This document shows, piece after piece, positions 47,737 to 56,870 of a DNA stretch of 64,000 bases; position 1 is the stretch's first letter, and every line of letters begins with the position of its first letter. Made by a program: the position numbers and the translations under genes. The notes beneath the pieces are model-generated. The model was not told the origin of the DNA. It saw only the letters and a program-made list of their open reading frames with translations, and searched no databases. This stretch comes from Deferribacteres bacterium (lineage in GTDB: Bacteria; Chrysiogenota; Deferribacteres; Deferribacterales; Geovibrionaceae). The stretch is taken from the NCBI GenBank assembly GCA_023395255.1, contig JAEWZN010000002.1, positions 21,255 to 85,254 on the forward strand, read 5' to 3'.

Positions 47737-47774
47737 AGAGAAAAGAGAAAAATGCCGCTTCACGGAAAAGCGGC
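47737..47774 (-). terminator. Terminator of the 47787 lipoprotein gene
   Basis: On the minus strand GCCGCTT (47774-47768) pairs with AAGCGGC (47760-47754), followed by a T-rich tract (47753-47737). Confidence 0.75.
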
Positions 47775-47786
47775 CGGATGATTATG

Positions 47787-48272
47787 TCAGATTTTTCCGC
47801 CTGTTTTGTCTGAAACCTTCTGCCATTCAATATTGAGAAGAGCCTGAAAATCAGCAACGTCAGCCAGATAGTGGGTGTCCAGATAATATGATTTTCCGGA
47901 GGATGAGTTTTCTGATTCATACTCCTCTTTGGATGCTGATACTGTGGCAAAGGATGACTTCCTGAAAGATATGGGGTATTCCCTTTCTATTTTATAACTG
48001 TCCAGCAGGGTGTCTATTTCTATTACAATTCTGACTTTATTTTTTATGGCATCCACATACTGGATTCCATCCGCTCTTACTATACTGAGGTCACCTGAGT
48101 AAATCCCTGAGAGTTTATATGTTCCGTGAAAGCTGTCTGATGTGCTGGCTGAAACCGGGGTTGTTCCCGCCTCAGTGGTGTGCGGGCCGGACGCTGTGCC
48201 GGAGCTTCCGCATGAAATTGTAAGAAAAGCAGCTAAAACAGCCGCCGCAAAATAATAAGGGACTCTCAGCAC
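47787..48272 (-). CDS. Uncharacterised lipoprotein (161 aa)
   Basis: A 161-aa predicted lipoprotein with a signal sequence ending LTISC at residue 21. The -3 residue is Thr, so the lipobox is slightly off consensus. A Ser/Thr/Gly-rich linker (GSSGTASGPHTTEAGTT) precedes a C-terminal beta-rich domain with YKLSGIYSGDLSIV and VRIVIEIDTLLDSYKIE. No family is recognised. The start is GTG 48272. It is transcribed with its own terminator. Confidence 0.6.
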   Translation of the reverse strand: MLRVPYYFAAAVLAAFLTISCGSSGTASGPHTTEAGTTPVSASTSDSFHGTYKLSGIYSGDLSIVRADGIQYVDAIKNKVRIVIEIDTLLDSYKIEREYPISFRKSSFATVSASKEEYESENSSSGKSYYLDTHYLADVADFQALLNIEWQKVSDKTGGKI

Positions 48273-48306
48273 CTGACCTTCACCTGTGAGCGTAGTATTT
48301 GTATGT

Positions 48307-48369
48307 ATCCGCTTAACATTTCGGCAGAAAACGAGGAAACTTCACTTTTTTCTGCCGAAAATCGCGGAT
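48307..48369. other. Nested long hairpin downstream of the chemoreceptor gene
   Basis: A perfect 13-bp inverted repeat, TTTCGGCAGAAAA (48319-48331) and TTTTCTGCCGAAA (48348-48360), is enclosed by ATCCGC (48307-48312) and GCGGAT (48364-48369). It lies six bases after the chemoreceptor stop. It lacks a clean T run but may end transcription in the minus direction or stabilise the mRNA. Confidence 0.65.
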
Positions 48370-48375
48370 AAATAT

Positions 48376-50007
48376 CTACACTACTTTGAAGCGGTTTACA
48401 ACTCTATATTGATCCTCGGACTGCATTTGCAGATCGCTTACCGTATGTGATATTTCAGCAAGGGCTATGCTGCTCTGCTCCAGCCCGGAGGAGATCATCT
48501 GTACATTGTCATTTACTGAGTTTACGGCGTCGCTCTCTTCGTTCACGGCGCTGCTTATGGCACTGTTGTTGAGGGATATATCTTTTACCGAAATCATAAT
48601 CTGCTCAAATATTTCCCCGGTTTCAGAGATTGCTGTGACACCTTTACCCACCGCGCCTACAGCCTTGTTCATGCTGCTTGATGCGTTTTCTGTCTCTTTT
48701 CTGAGGGTCGAGATAATGCCTCCCACTTCCCCTGTGGCGTTTTGGGTGCGTTCAGCCAGCTTTCTTACTTCGTCAGCCACAACGGCAAAGCCTCTTCCCG
48801 CTTCGCCTGCTCTTGCGGCCTCTATTGCGGCATTGAGGGCGAGGAGGTTTGTCTGGTCTGCTATATCGTTGATAACATCGAGGATTGCGCCGATTTTTTC
48901 TGATGAGTCTGCAAGTTCGTTAATGGTTTTTGCCATCTCCTCAACGCTGCGCTTAATATCGCCTATGTCCTTAACTGCGGAGTCAAGTTTCTTTTTGCCG
49001 TCGTCAGTGAGCAAGTTGGCTTCCTGAGATCTCTTAAGAACTTCGCCTACGTTTTCGGCTATCTCCTTGGAGGTTGCGGCCATCTGCTCTACAGATGCGG
49101 CTATGCTTGATATTTGTGATGTCTGCTGGTTCATAGTGTTTGAAAGCTGCTCCGTGGAGGCGGCAAGCTCGCTGGAACCTGCTGAAACAGACTCTGAGGA
49201 CTGCTGTATACTCCGGACAGTTTCGCGCACTTTTGCTATGAATGTGTTGATGTAGTCAGCGAGTATTTTTGTTTCATCGTTAACATCCACAATAATTTCC
49301 TTTGTGAGGTCGCCTTCGCCTTCTGCAAGGTCTTTCGCCGTTACAGTTATGGTTTTGACAGATTTGATTATGGATGCTGAAACCAGAAGAGTGATAACCG
49401 TGTTCACCGCCAGAATGAATAACATTATAATGAGGCTGTTTATAACGGACGAACGGCTGATAGACGCTGCTGCTGCCGCATTTGCATCCACCTGCTCATT
49501 TATCTGCATAACAATTTCCTGCACCTGATCATCGATCGCCGTACTTGTGTCATCAATGATATTGTCAAAGGCTCCGAAAACTGAGTTATCCGCTCTGTCT
49601 TCAACAGCCTGAGCGAGATCCACGCTTACCAGGGAGTATAACTTGTCGAACTGTTTGTATATATCATCAAATTTCTTAAGTGTTTCTGCGTCTGTTATTA
49701 TTTGCTGAATCTGCTTTTTGTTTTTTTCATAACCGTTCAGGATGTCCGTCATCTCCTCTTTTCTTTCATCGCTGATAAATCCGTCCATTCTGTCGACAAT
49801 AATATCCATCGCCAGAAGGTTAAGCTTGAGGTTTGCCATTTCCATATTGCGTGCTGCTGTTGATTTATCGAAGGAAACACCCTGAGAAGCTGCAAGACCG
49901 TTGAGCTTTCTTATGGTAAGATTATTATAAAAACCGAGAATGAGGAAGAGTGCACTTCCCGCAATGAGTATTGCCATTATTTTTTTTCTGATGGTAAGGT
50001 TTCTCAT
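48376..50007 (-). CDS. Methyl-accepting chemotaxis protein
   Basis: A 543-aa chemoreceptor. Two transmembrane helices (about residues 11-27 and 185-208) flank a periplasmic helical-bundle sensor. HAMP follows ([24 protein letters not shown]). The cytosolic signalling domain has the hairpin tip [45 protein letters not shown], essentially the universal MCP core. There is no CheR-docking pentapeptide at the C-terminus. Together with CheA/CheW encoded elsewhere it would steer flagella. Ligand unknown. Confidence 0.96.
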   Translation of the reverse strand: MRNLTIRKKIMAILIAGSALFLILGFYNNLTIRKLNGLAASQGVSFDKSTAARNMEMANLKLNLLAMDIIVDRMDGFISDERKEEMTDILNGYEKNKKQIQQIITDAETLKKFDDIYKQFDKLYSLVSVDLAQAVEDRADNSVFGAFDNIIDDTSTAIDDQVQEIVMQINEQVDANAAAAASISRSSVINSLIIMLFILAVNTVITLLVSASIIKSVKTITVTAKDLAEGEGDLTKEIIVDVNDETKILADYINTFIAKVRETVRSIQQSSESVSAGSSELAASTEQLSNTMNQQTSQISSIAASVEQMAATSKEIAENVGEVLKRSQEANLLTDDGKKKLDSAVKDIGDIKRSVEEMAKTINELADSSEKIGAILDVINDIADQTNLLALNAAIEAARAGEAGRGFAVVADEVRKLAERTQNATGEVGGIISTLRKETENASSSMNKAVGAVGKGVTAISETGEIFEQIMISVKDISLNNSAISSAVNEESDAVNSVNDNVQMISSGLEQSSIALAEISHTVSDLQMQSEDQYRVVNRFKVV

Positions 50008-50055
50008 TTTTTCACCGCTTTTGAGTTTTTAATTTTTAGTTAATATATTTTTTAT

Positions 50056-50070
50056 AAGGATTATATCCTT
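50056..50070. promoter_or_regulatory. Small palindrome upstream of chemoreceptor gene
   Basis: AAGGAT (50056-50061), TAT, ATCCTT (50065-50070) in the AT-rich gap between the chemoreceptor and the 50169 gene. A possible operator; weak evidence. Confidence 0.3.
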
Positions 50071-50168
50071 AATGATACTTAAAAACATTGATAAATGAAA
50101 CATAATTATTTTATTGTGTTTGAAAAGGATAAACTTTTTTTCTCAGAAATATGCGAGAGTGATTGCTG

Positions 50169-50375
50169 ATGGCTAAAAACTTATTGAAAATACTTGGTTT
50201 TATTTTTGTTAACACTTTTCTTTTCAGATGGTTCTTTGAAAATCTCGGCGGCTGGCTGTATGAAAGCGCGGTGAACAGAAATATGCTGAGGCTTGTTGTT
50301 TTCTCCCTTGCGGCTGCTCTGGTCATAGTATTTATCATAAAATTCGGTTTTCCGGCTGAAAAGGGAAGGTGGTAG
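50169..50375 (+). CDS. Small membrane protein (68 aa)
   Basis: A 68-aa protein with an amphipathic N-terminus (MAKNLLKILGFIFVNTFLFRWFFENLGGWLYE) and one clear transmembrane helix (LRLVVFSLAAALVIVFIIKFGF). No family is recognised. The ribosome-binding site is poor. It lies 61 bases before the thioredoxin-like gene in the same direction, perhaps in one transcript. TTG 50163 is an alternative start two codons earlier. Confidence 0.5.
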   Translation: MAKNLLKILGFIFVNTFLFRWFFENLGGWLYESAVNRNMLRLVVFSLAAALVIVFIIKFGFPAEKGRW

Positions 50376-50436
50376 TGCTTGCTTTTTCCTGAAACCTGTA
50401 TAGGATATTCAGAAAAATGTATATAAAGGAGTTGGA

Positions 50437-50832
50437 ATGAAAAAGATAGTCCCTGTTATTATTTTGGCTGCGGCTGTTCTGATTATGGTTTTTTCACTCA
50501 GAACAGAGAAAGACGGCGGAATGACCCTCGCAGCTCTTCAGGCGGAAGCCGCAGAAACCGGAAAGGCCATGGTGGTTCAGTTCACCTCTGACGGGTGCAT
50601 TACATGCAGAAAGATGAAGCCCGCCCTTGAGAAGATTGAGTCCGAAGGGGGCGACAGGTATATGTTAAAGGTTGTTGATGTTGATATAAACACCGGCATA
50701 GCAATAGAGATGGGCATAACTGCTGTTCCGGTTCAGCTTTTTATCTCTCCGGAAGGGCAGATTCTTAAAAAGAACCTCGGCTACCTTTCCTACAAGGATT
50801 TCACTGATATTTTTGCAGAGTATTCAATATAA
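50437..50832 (+). CDS. Membrane-anchored thioredoxin-like protein
   Basis: A 131-aa thioredoxin-fold protein with an N-terminal signal anchor (IVPVIILAAAVLIMVFSL). The redox motif is CITC (residues 47-50, in FTSDGCITCRKMKP). The cis-Pro loop is AVPVQLFISPEG. The domain faces the periplasm if the anchor is right. It may reduce or isomerise disulfides in exported proteins, such as c-type cytochromes. AAAGGAG precedes the ATG and a strong terminator follows. The exact partner is unknown. Confidence 0.85.
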   Translation: MKKIVPVIILAAAVLIMVFSLRTEKDGGMTLAALQAEAAETGKAMVVQFTSDGCITCRKMKPALEKIESEGGDRYMLKVVDVDINTGIAIEMGITAVPVQLFISPEGQILKKNLGYLSYKDFTDIFAEYSI

Positions 50833-50836
50833 TATG

Positions 50837-50860
50837 CCGCCCTCCGGGGCGGTTTTTTTT
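50837..50860 (+). terminator. Rho-independent terminator after thioredoxin-like gene
   Basis: CCGCCC (50837-50842), TCCG loop, GGGCGG (50847-50852), then eight T (50853-50860). The following 188 bases to 51048 are AT-rich with no recognised gene. Confidence 0.92.
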
Positions 50861-51048
50861 GCTGAATGTAAAAATTGTAATAAATATTCCATTTAATTAT
50901 GAAAAAGTTTAGGATGTTAAAGATAAAGCGGTTTTATTCTGCTGGCGGCTTTTTCATGCATTTTCAGGCATTCAAAAGCATTTACAAAATTTGTTTTCAT
51001 TAATATCTTTATAACGATATTGCAAATAAAGACTGAAGGTTTATTTCA

Positions 51049-51738
51049 ATGGAAAAAGTAATACTTGTCGTTGACGATGACCCTGAGATACTGGAAATAA
51101 TCAGACTTCTGCTTTCCCTCGAAAAATATACAGTGCTGACAGCCTCTACGGGGATGGAGGGTATCGCTAAGGCAAGGGAAAATAATGTGGATCTCATCGT
51201 TCTTGATCTGAATCTGCCGGATGTTGACGGGCAGCAGATATGCAGACTTGTCAGGAAGGAGAAGGATGTGCCGATCCTCATTCTCTCAGCCCGTGACAAT
51301 GTTTCGGATAAGGTTATCTGTCTTGAATACGGCGCAGACGATTATCTCACCAAACCCTTTGAAAATATTGAACTCACAGCAAGGATAAAAGCTATTCTGC
51401 GCAGAACAGAACCCATCGGTGAGGCATGTCAGGAAGGCGTTATTCAGTTTTTTCACATAACAATAGACAAGTGTGACCGCACAGTGCACATAGGCGGCGA
51501 GAAAATAAACATAACCCCCAAAGAGTTTGAGCTTCTCATGTATTTTTATGAGAAAAGGGGGCAGGTTCTCTCACGTGATGACATAGTGAAGGACATCTGG
51601 GGGAAAAACACGGTATACTCATGGTCCAGAAGTCTTGATGTTCATGTGAAAAACCTCCGCCAGAAGATAGAGACAAACCCGAAGAACCCCGACATTATCA
51701 AAACTGTTTCAGGTGTTGGCTATAAAGTGAAAAAATGA
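51049..51738 (+). CDS. OmpR-family response regulator
   Basis: A 229-aa two-component regulator. The receiver domain (1-120) has the acidic pair DDDPE, the phosphoacceptor Asp in IVLDLNLPDVDGQQ (about residue 52), the Ser switch LILSARD and the Lys in YLTKPF. The C-terminal winged-helix domain (about 130-229) reads ITPKEFELLMYFYEKRGQVLSRDDIVKDIWG and ends with the usual TVSGVGYKVKK. It is coupled by ATGA to the adjacent c-heme histidine kinase, its cognate sensor. Target genes are not evident in the window. Confidence 0.95.
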   Translation: MEKVILVVDDDPEILEIIRLLLSLEKYTVLTASTGMEGIAKARENNVDLIVLDLNLPDVDGQQICRLVRKEKDVPILILSARDNVSDKVICLEYGADDYLTKPFENIELTARIKAILRRTEPIGEACQEGVIQFFHITIDKCDRTVHIGGEKINITPKEFELLMYFYEKRGQVLSRDDIVKDIWGKNTVYSWSRSLDVHVKNLRQKIETNPKNPDIIKTVSGVGYKVKK

Positions 51739-53279
51739 GACTCACACTCAAGCTTATTACCAATATTGTTATTGTAACGGTAATTTTTGTGGTGCTTTCC
51801 ACAATGTTTCTCTGGCAGCGCCAGAAGGAAATTATAATTGAGCAGGCGCACATTCAGGCGAAAACTCTGTTCGAGATGATTCTGATCACCCGCCAGTGGG
51901 TGGCTGAAAACAGGAATGATGTGCGTCCTGTGCCTGCTGTTGTTACCAAAGAACTCTCTAAATACGCGGGCGTTATGTCCCGTTTCAGGTTTCATATAAC
52001 CAGCACAAGCCTTATTAATCCCGAAAATGCGCCGGACGAGTTCGAAGTGCGCGCTCTCACTGCACTTGCCGGAGGCAAGGCGGAATATGACGAAACAATA
52101 GAAGAGGGCAAGAACAAAATATACAGATACATGGCACCGCTGTACATAAACGAGGCATGCCTTGAATGCCACATTTATCAGGGCTACACAGTGGGCGATC
52201 TCAGAGGCGGAATATCCGTATCCGTTCCATTGGACGAGATCGAAGCCTCTATCGACCGCAATAACCGCTTTTTCTATATGGCAGGCATTGTAACCTTTCT
52301 TGGTATAGTCATAACAATCAGCATTCTGGTGCGCAGACTTGTACTGACAAAGCTGGAGATACTTGCAGACGCGGCTTCCTCCTTCAAATCCGGTGACTAC
52401 ACCCGAAGTGTGGACATTGATACTGACGATGAAATCGAGGAACTGGCGGAAGCATTTAACCTGATGCGGGAGAGTATTCTCCAGAACGAAGACAACCTTA
52501 AACGCAGACTGAAAGACGTCACGGGCAAGTATGTTATGCTTGTGAATGAGCTTGAGCATAAAAACGATGAACTCCGTTCGGTAAACTCTTTTAAAACTGA
52601 GATTCTGGATTCGATCTCACACGAGATAAGGACTCCGCTCACGAAAATCCTCGCCTACAGTGAGCTCTTACTGAAGCCGGAGCTTGAGAATGATGTTAAT
52701 CTCCGCTACAAATCAGCGGAGACGATCAGGAAAAGCTCAAAGGCACTCAACAGGCTTTTCAACGAGATAATAACCCTCAGCAGGCTTGAGCATAAGCAGC
52801 ACGACTATCATTTTGCCCCTGTGAAGATAGCCTCCATGTTTGAGGAAACTCTGGCATTCTTTGAGCAGGATATAAAGGAGAAGAAGCTCAGACTCAGCGC
52901 GGATATTCCGGAAAATCTTGTGGTATGTGTGGATGCTGATGTTTTTAAATATCTTATAGATAACCTTCTCTCTAATGCAATCAAGTTTAACAGGCAGGAA
53001 GGGGAACTCTCTGTCAGAGCGTTCAGGAAGGACGGATGGGCATACTTTACGGTGAGAGATACAGGCTGCGGCATACCTCAGCACGAAATAGAAAATGTTA
53101 AGAAGCGTTTCTACAGAGCCAGCAATGTGAAAAAGGATTACCCCGGAACAGGGCTTGGGCTGTCTATTGTGAACAGAGTGGTTCACGCACATAAAGGAAG
53201 TCTGGAAATCGAATCAGAGCTTGGGGAATATACGGAGTTCAGGGTTATTCTGCCAAATTCCGCAGCGCTTTGCGGTTGA
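51735..53279 (+). CDS. Histidine kinase with c-type heme DUF3365-like sensor
   Basis: A 514-aa membrane sensor kinase. Helix 1 (about 9-27) and helix 2 (about 180-199) bound a periplasmic domain of the DUF3365/Tll0287-like type. That domain carries the covalent heme-binding motif CLECH at residues 142-146 and NP/Y features seen in such sensors (SLINPENAPDEFE, YRYMAPLYINE). HAMP (about 200-255), a coiled coil, HisKA with DSISHEIRTPL and an ATPase domain (NLLSNAIKFN, DTGCGIP, GTGLGLSIV) follow. It probably senses redox, oxygen or NO through the heme and phosphorylates the adjacent regulator. It overlaps that gene by ATGA. Confidence 0.92.
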   Translation: MRLTLKLITNIVIVTVIFVVLSTMFLWQRQKEIIIEQAHIQAKTLFEMILITRQWVAENRNDVRPVPAVVTKELSKYAGVMSRFRFHITSTSLINPENAPDEFEVRALTALAGGKAEYDETIEEGKNKIYRYMAPLYINEACLECHIYQGYTVGDLRGGISVSVPLDEIEASIDRNNRFFYMAGIVTFLGIVITISILVRRLVLTKLEILADAASSFKSGDYTRSVDIDTDDEIEELAEAFNLMRESILQNEDNLKRRLKDVTGKYVMLVNELEHKNDELRSVNSFKTEILDSISHEIRTPLTKILAYSELLLKPELENDVNLRYKSAETIRKSSKALNRLFNEIITLSRLEHKQHDYHFAPVKIASMFEETLAFFEQDIKEKKLRLSADIPENLVVCVDADVFKYLIDNLLSNAIKFNRQEGELSVRAFRKDGWAYFTVRDTGCGIPQHEIENVKKRFYRASNVKKDYPGTGLGLSIVNRVVHAHKGSLEIESELGEYTEFRVILPNSAALCG

Positions 53280-53333
53280 CAGAGGCTGTTTTTTCCTGTG
53301 CATTTTTCCTCAGCCGGAGAGCCTCCCCGCCGT

Positions 53334-53777
53334 CTACATGTTTTTAGAGATATTTCCGTACGGTGCGCTTTCAGTATCCAGCATCATGTTTTCAAGCTCG
53401 TACTTGGTCATCCAGCCGTTCTGTATGTAGCTTGAAGCTGTCTGGGTTATATCATAAAGATATTCCATGTAATGTTCGCTTTCCTGAATGCGGTGACGCT
53501 CAACTATGAAAAATGCGTTTCCGCTCAGTGTCTTCGCCTCACGCACGAAGCTGGCTTTGCCGTTCAGGCAGGCGGCTTCACGGCCGCATACGCAGTTCAT
53601 GTAATTTTTGCACTCAGCTTCAAACCCCCGGAAAATGTAGTGGCACTTGTGCTCACCGCAGGAGAATTCGCCGAAAATGCGATGTGCGGATTCATTCATG
53701 TATATAAGAGTTCCGTCAGCGTCAAATATTATAACCGGGTATGTATGCCTGTTATATGAGCTGTAATCAACTTTCAT
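53334..53777 (-). CDS. Cys-rich PAS domain protein
   Basis: A 147-aa single-domain PAS protein: YPVIIFDADGTLIYMNESAHRIFG is the classic start. The core then carries six Cys within 31 residues (C40, C45, C56, C62, C64, C70) with H43 and H46, a pattern of the CxxxHG..C..C type known in PAS domains that may bind metal or iron-sulphur. No output domain follows, so it must act on a partner. It converges on the heme histidine kinase gene, which suggests a joint redox circuit. A GAGGCGG ribosome site precedes the ATG. Confidence 0.78.
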   Translation of the reverse strand: MKVDYSSYNRHTYPVIIFDADGTLIYMNESAHRIFGEFSCGEHKCHYIFRGFEAECKNYMNCVCGREAACLNGKASFVREAKTLSGNAFFIVERHRIQESEHYMEYLYDITQTASSYIQNGWMTKYELENMMLDTESAPYGNISKNM

Positions 53778-54000
53778 ATCCGCCTCGATGTTATACTTAA
53801 TAGAGAATATAGCACCCTAAAGTGAAAAAATCGTGAAAAGAATTGTAGGAGCTTTCCGGTAATCAATAGATAAATCTGATAATGCTCCGTAAGTTTCTGG
53901 TCTTTAACTTTAATTGCAGTATGAAATAATTATGATGCAGATCGCGATTTTATGTTTGCAGGAATCTGGATTTGTATTGAGAAGACTGGAAACAGGCGAC

Positions 54001-54033
54001 AAAAAAGGGCTTGCCGGAAAATACCGGAAGCCC
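54001..54033 (-). terminator. Terminator of the tRNA-Gly/tRNA-Cys unit
   Basis: Minus strand GGGCTTCCGG (54033-54024) pairs with CCGGCAAGCCC (54017-54007), one unpaired base, followed by six T (54006-54001). Confidence 0.85.
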
Positions 54034-54049
54034 TCGGAATGTTTTTTCA

Positions 54050-54120
54050 AGGCGACGCCCGGAATCGAACCGGGGTGCAAGGCTTTGCAGGCCTCTGCCT
54101 AACCACTCGGCCACGTCGCC
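54050..54120 (-). tRNA. tRNA-Cys (GCA)
   Basis: 71 nt with the acceptor stem GGCGACG/CGTCGCC, a D arm GCC-GGC, the anticodon stem GAGGC/GCCTT with loop CTGCAAA (anticodon GCA), the T arm CCCGG-TTCGATT-CCGGG and discriminator U73, as expected for Cys. CCA is not encoded. Confidence 0.97.
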
Positions 54121-54136
54121 ATTAGATAAAAAAAAG

Positions 54137-54209
54137 AGCGGGTGACCGGGCTCGAACCGGCGACCTCAACCTTGGCAAGGTTGCGCTCTACCAACTGAGC
54201 TACACCCGC
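54137..54209 (-). tRNA. tRNA-Gly (GCC)
   Basis: 73 nt with the acceptor stem GCGGGTG/CACCCGC, the D arm GCTC-GAGC, the anticodon stem CAACC/GGTTG with loop TTGCCAA (anticodon GCC), the T arm GCCGG-TTCGAGC-CCGGT and discriminator U73. CCA is not encoded. It is the first gene of a two-tRNA transcript, 16 bases before tRNA-Cys. Confidence 0.97.
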
Positions 54210-54221
54210 AACGGGAAGATA

Positions 54222-54250
54222 TATATACCTTCGTGAGTTCTGTTTGTCAA
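54222..54250 (-). promoter_or_regulatory. Near-consensus promoter of the tRNA unit
   Basis: Minus strand TTGACA (54250-54245), 17 bases, TATATA (54227-54222), then 12 bases to the tRNA-Gly 5' end. Confidence 0.85.
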
Positions 54251-54287
54251 TAAGTAGTTTTCATTTTCTTTTAAATTTTTTTGCAAG

Positions 54288-56870
54288 TTATATCAGGATC
54301 TTCCTGACTTTTGCAGTGTAGTCTTCCAGACGGCTGATATTGCGGATTACTGAATTTTTATCTCCCGCTTTTGCACTTTCTTCAATTGCTTTTCCCAGTT
54401 CGGTTATGATCTCAAACCCGTAGCTTGCCCCTGTTCCTTTTATGCTGTGTGCTATGAAACCTGCTTTTTCCAAATCCCCGTTTTCGGCTGCTTTGCGCAT
54501 TTCGGCTATCTCTTCGGTCTTGCGGGTGATGTAAGCCGGTACAAGGTCTGCCAGATCAGGGTCTATGCTTATTCTCAGATCCTCTTCCTCGGCGGTTTTC
54601 ACAATATCCGGGAAAACGGAGTTGAGAAAATCCTCCAGATCTTTTTTCTTGAATGGTTTACTGAAGTGACCGTCATAAAGATCCTGCGGAAAGTCGGTTT
54701 CTCCGGGCAGATTGGCTGAGAAACTGAAAACAGGTATCCTGTCTCCGCTCAGGTTCTGAAGCGTCCTTATCGCCTCTGCCGCTTCGTCTCCGCTCATTAC
54801 AGGCATCCGTCTGTCCATCAGCACCAGATGGAAGCTGCCTGATTTATACTTATCCAGAGCATCCTGCCCGTCTTCCGCGAAAGTTATTTTTACAGGGATG
54901 CTCTTCGTGTACATTTTAATGAGGTTTCTGTTATCCTCCGAATCCTCAGCTATGAGAACAGAAGGGTTGGCAGTGCGCACGGCCACAGGCTCGCTGCCCG
55001 CTTGCTCTATGTTATCCGGAGCGGAAAAACGGACAGAGAATATAAATGAGCTCCCTTTGCCCGGTGTGCTGTGTGCGTTTATATCGCCGCCCATCATTCT
55101 GACAAGCCTGCGGCATATGGCAAGCCCCAGTCCGGAGCCGCCGTATTTTCTGGACATTGACTGATCGGCCTGCGTAAATTCCTCAAATATTCTCTCTATG
55201 TTCTCTCCGCTTATGCCTATTCCCGTATCAGCCACTTCCACATGGAGAACAGTTTCTTGATCCTCTGAGTGTGCATCGGCTTTTATGGTTATGCTCCCCG
55301 TGGGGGTGAATTTGACTGCATTTCCTATGAGGTTGGAGAGAATCTGCCTCAGTCTGTGCCTGTCACCTTTAACCTTTTCCGGGACACTTTCATCCATAAA
55401 CATGTACAGGTTCAGCCCTTTTTCGGCAGCAGCGTAAGAAAAAAAGTCCGCAGTGACGCTGAAAACATCTCTGAGATCAAAGTTTTCGTTCTCAAGCTCC
55501 ATTTTGCCGGTGTCAAGCTTGGCGAGATCCAGAAGGTCGTTGAGGATTCCCATAAGGTTTTCCGCTGCTCCTGCTATGCTTTCCAGCTTGCTGAGTCTGT
55601 TTTTGTCGCTTTCGTCTGTCTTGAGTATGTCAACCATTCCGATTACCACATTCATAGGTGTGCGTATTTCATGGCTCATAACAGCCATGAAGGCGGTTTT
55701 TGCCCTGCTTGCCTCTTCTGCGGCCTGCTTGGCTTTAATAAGTTCAAGCTCGCTTTTTTTACGCTCGCTGGTATCTCTGATAACTCCGGTAAAGTAGACT
55801 TCACCGTCGATCATGGACGCGCTGACAGCCATTTCTATAGGGAAGTGAGTACCGTCGGAGTGTACTCCCTCAATGTCCCTTATGATTCCGATTACGGCGG
55901 AGCGTTTGCCGAAGTCAAACGAATCAAGCCTATGCTGATGGTTTAGGGCAGCCTCATGTGGCATAAGGATATTAACGCTCTTGCCGAGAAGCTCCTCCTC
56001 GCTGTAGCCGAACATTTTTTCCGCAGCAGGGTTAAAGACTGTTATGCTGCCGTCCTGCTTTATTATCACAACGGCATCTACGACAGTTTCAAGAATTGCG
56101 CGTATTTTTGCGCTTTCTTCTTCGGCAAACTTTTTGGCTTTTTCCAAATCGTCCAGAATTGCCTGCTGTTTTTCGTGGCTGTCATGTACGGAGAGTGACA
56201 TTGCATTGAAAGTTTCGGAAACAGCCGCCAGTTCGTCGTTTCCGTCCGCGGCAATGGTTACGCCAAGTTCCCCGGCGGTAATTCGGGCCGATGCATCTGC
56301 TATGCGGTAAATCTGCCTTGTGAGTATATGGGCAAGGAGGTAGGCAAATATCAGAGTGGTGCATATCTGTATGCCCGCCAGAATAAACATTTCCCTGAGT
56401 GTATCGGATATAAATCGGGTGTAAGTTCCCGTTGCTATTCCTACCTCTATTCGCCCGATGTAGTAATTTCCGCTGTACAGATCTGCGTATGTGTCAAAAG
56501 AGCCGTCATGGGCTTTACTCACCCTTGAATCCGCTTCAAAGGGAACCGAAAGGAATTCTTTTTTGCCGTTCTGGGCTATGGTGGAACCCACTTCGTTTTT
56601 CACGCGCGCATACGCAACTTCTTTATGCTCCGAGAGGCTTTTGGTAAGGCTGTCAAGCAGGGCATAATCGTTAACCAGTATCGCCTCCTCAGCGGACGCG
56701 CTGAGGAGATTGACCGCAGTTTCAGCGCGGAGGATAATTTCGCGCTCACCGTATTCCTTCAGGAAGCCGACACTGACATACAGTGCGGCGGCAGTGGTCA
56801 CCATCTGTATAAATACTGCCCCCAGCGCTATTTTCAGTTTGAAGGACATGTTAAGTCTGCCGAAAATCAT
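54288..56870 (-). CDS. Hybrid sensor histidine kinase (HAMP-PAS-HisKA-HATPase-REC-Hpt)
   Basis: An 860-aa phosphorelay sensor. Helix 1 (about 10-32) and helix 2 (about 163-185) flank a periplasmic region. HAMP, a coiled coil and one PAS domain (about 250-375; VDAVVIIKQDGSITVFNPAAEKMFGYSEEELLG) follow. HisKA has MSHEIRTPMNVVIG; HATPase has NLIGNAVKFTPTG, DTGIGI and SGLGLAICRRLV. The receiver contains LMDRRMPVMSGDEA and the Hpt module AHSIKGTGASYGF. Its start overlaps the PhnD-like gene by four bases, so the periplasmic binding protein probably feeds ligand information to this kinase. No output regulator lies next to it. Confidence 0.95.
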   Translation of the reverse strand: MIFGRLNMSFKLKIALGAVFIQMVTTAAALYVSVGFLKEYGEREIILRAETAVNLLSASAEEAILVNDYALLDSLTKSLSEHKEVAYARVKNEVGSTIAQNGKKEFLSVPFEADSRVSKAHDGSFDTYADLYSGNYYIGRIEVGIATGTYTRFISDTLREMFILAGIQICTTLIFAYLLAHILTRQIYRIADASARITAGELGVTIAADGNDELAAVSETFNAMSLSVHDSHEKQQAILDDLEKAKKFAEEESAKIRAILETVVDAVVIIKQDGSITVFNPAAEKMFGYSEEELLGKSVNILMPHEAALNHQHRLDSFDFGKRSAVIGIIRDIEGVHSDGTHFPIEMAVSASMIDGEVYFTGVIRDTSERKKSELELIKAKQAAEEASRAKTAFMAVMSHEIRTPMNVVIGMVDILKTDESDKNRLSKLESIAGAAENLMGILNDLLDLAKLDTGKMELENENFDLRDVFSVTADFFSYAAAEKGLNLYMFMDESVPEKVKGDRHRLRQILSNLIGNAVKFTPTGSITIKADAHSEDQETVLHVEVADTGIGISGENIERIFEEFTQADQSMSRKYGGSGLGLAICRRLVRMMGGDINAHSTPGKGSSFIFSVRFSAPDNIEQAGSEPVAVRTANPSVLIAEDSEDNRNLIKMYTKSIPVKITFAEDGQDALDKYKSGSFHLVLMDRRMPVMSGDEAAEAIRTLQNLSGDRIPVFSFSANLPGETDFPQDLYDGHFSKPFKKKDLEDFLNSVFPDIVKTAEEEDLRISIDPDLADLVPAYITRKTEEIAEMRKAAENGDLEKAGFIAHSIKGTGASYGFEIITELGKAIEESAKAGDKNSVIRNISRLEDYTAKVRKILI

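Noticed and set aside
51720-52559. 279-codon minus-strand frame opposite the heme histidine kinase
   Set aside because: The plus-strand kinase is coupled to its regulator and has all expected motifs; the antisense frame has none.
53914-54102. 62-codon plus-strand frame running into tRNA-Cys
   Set aside because: It overlaps a tRNA gene and its terminator and has no ribosome-binding site.
55269-55946. 225-codon plus-strand frame inside the hybrid kinase
   Set aside because: Shadow of the PAS and HisKA coding region on the other strand.
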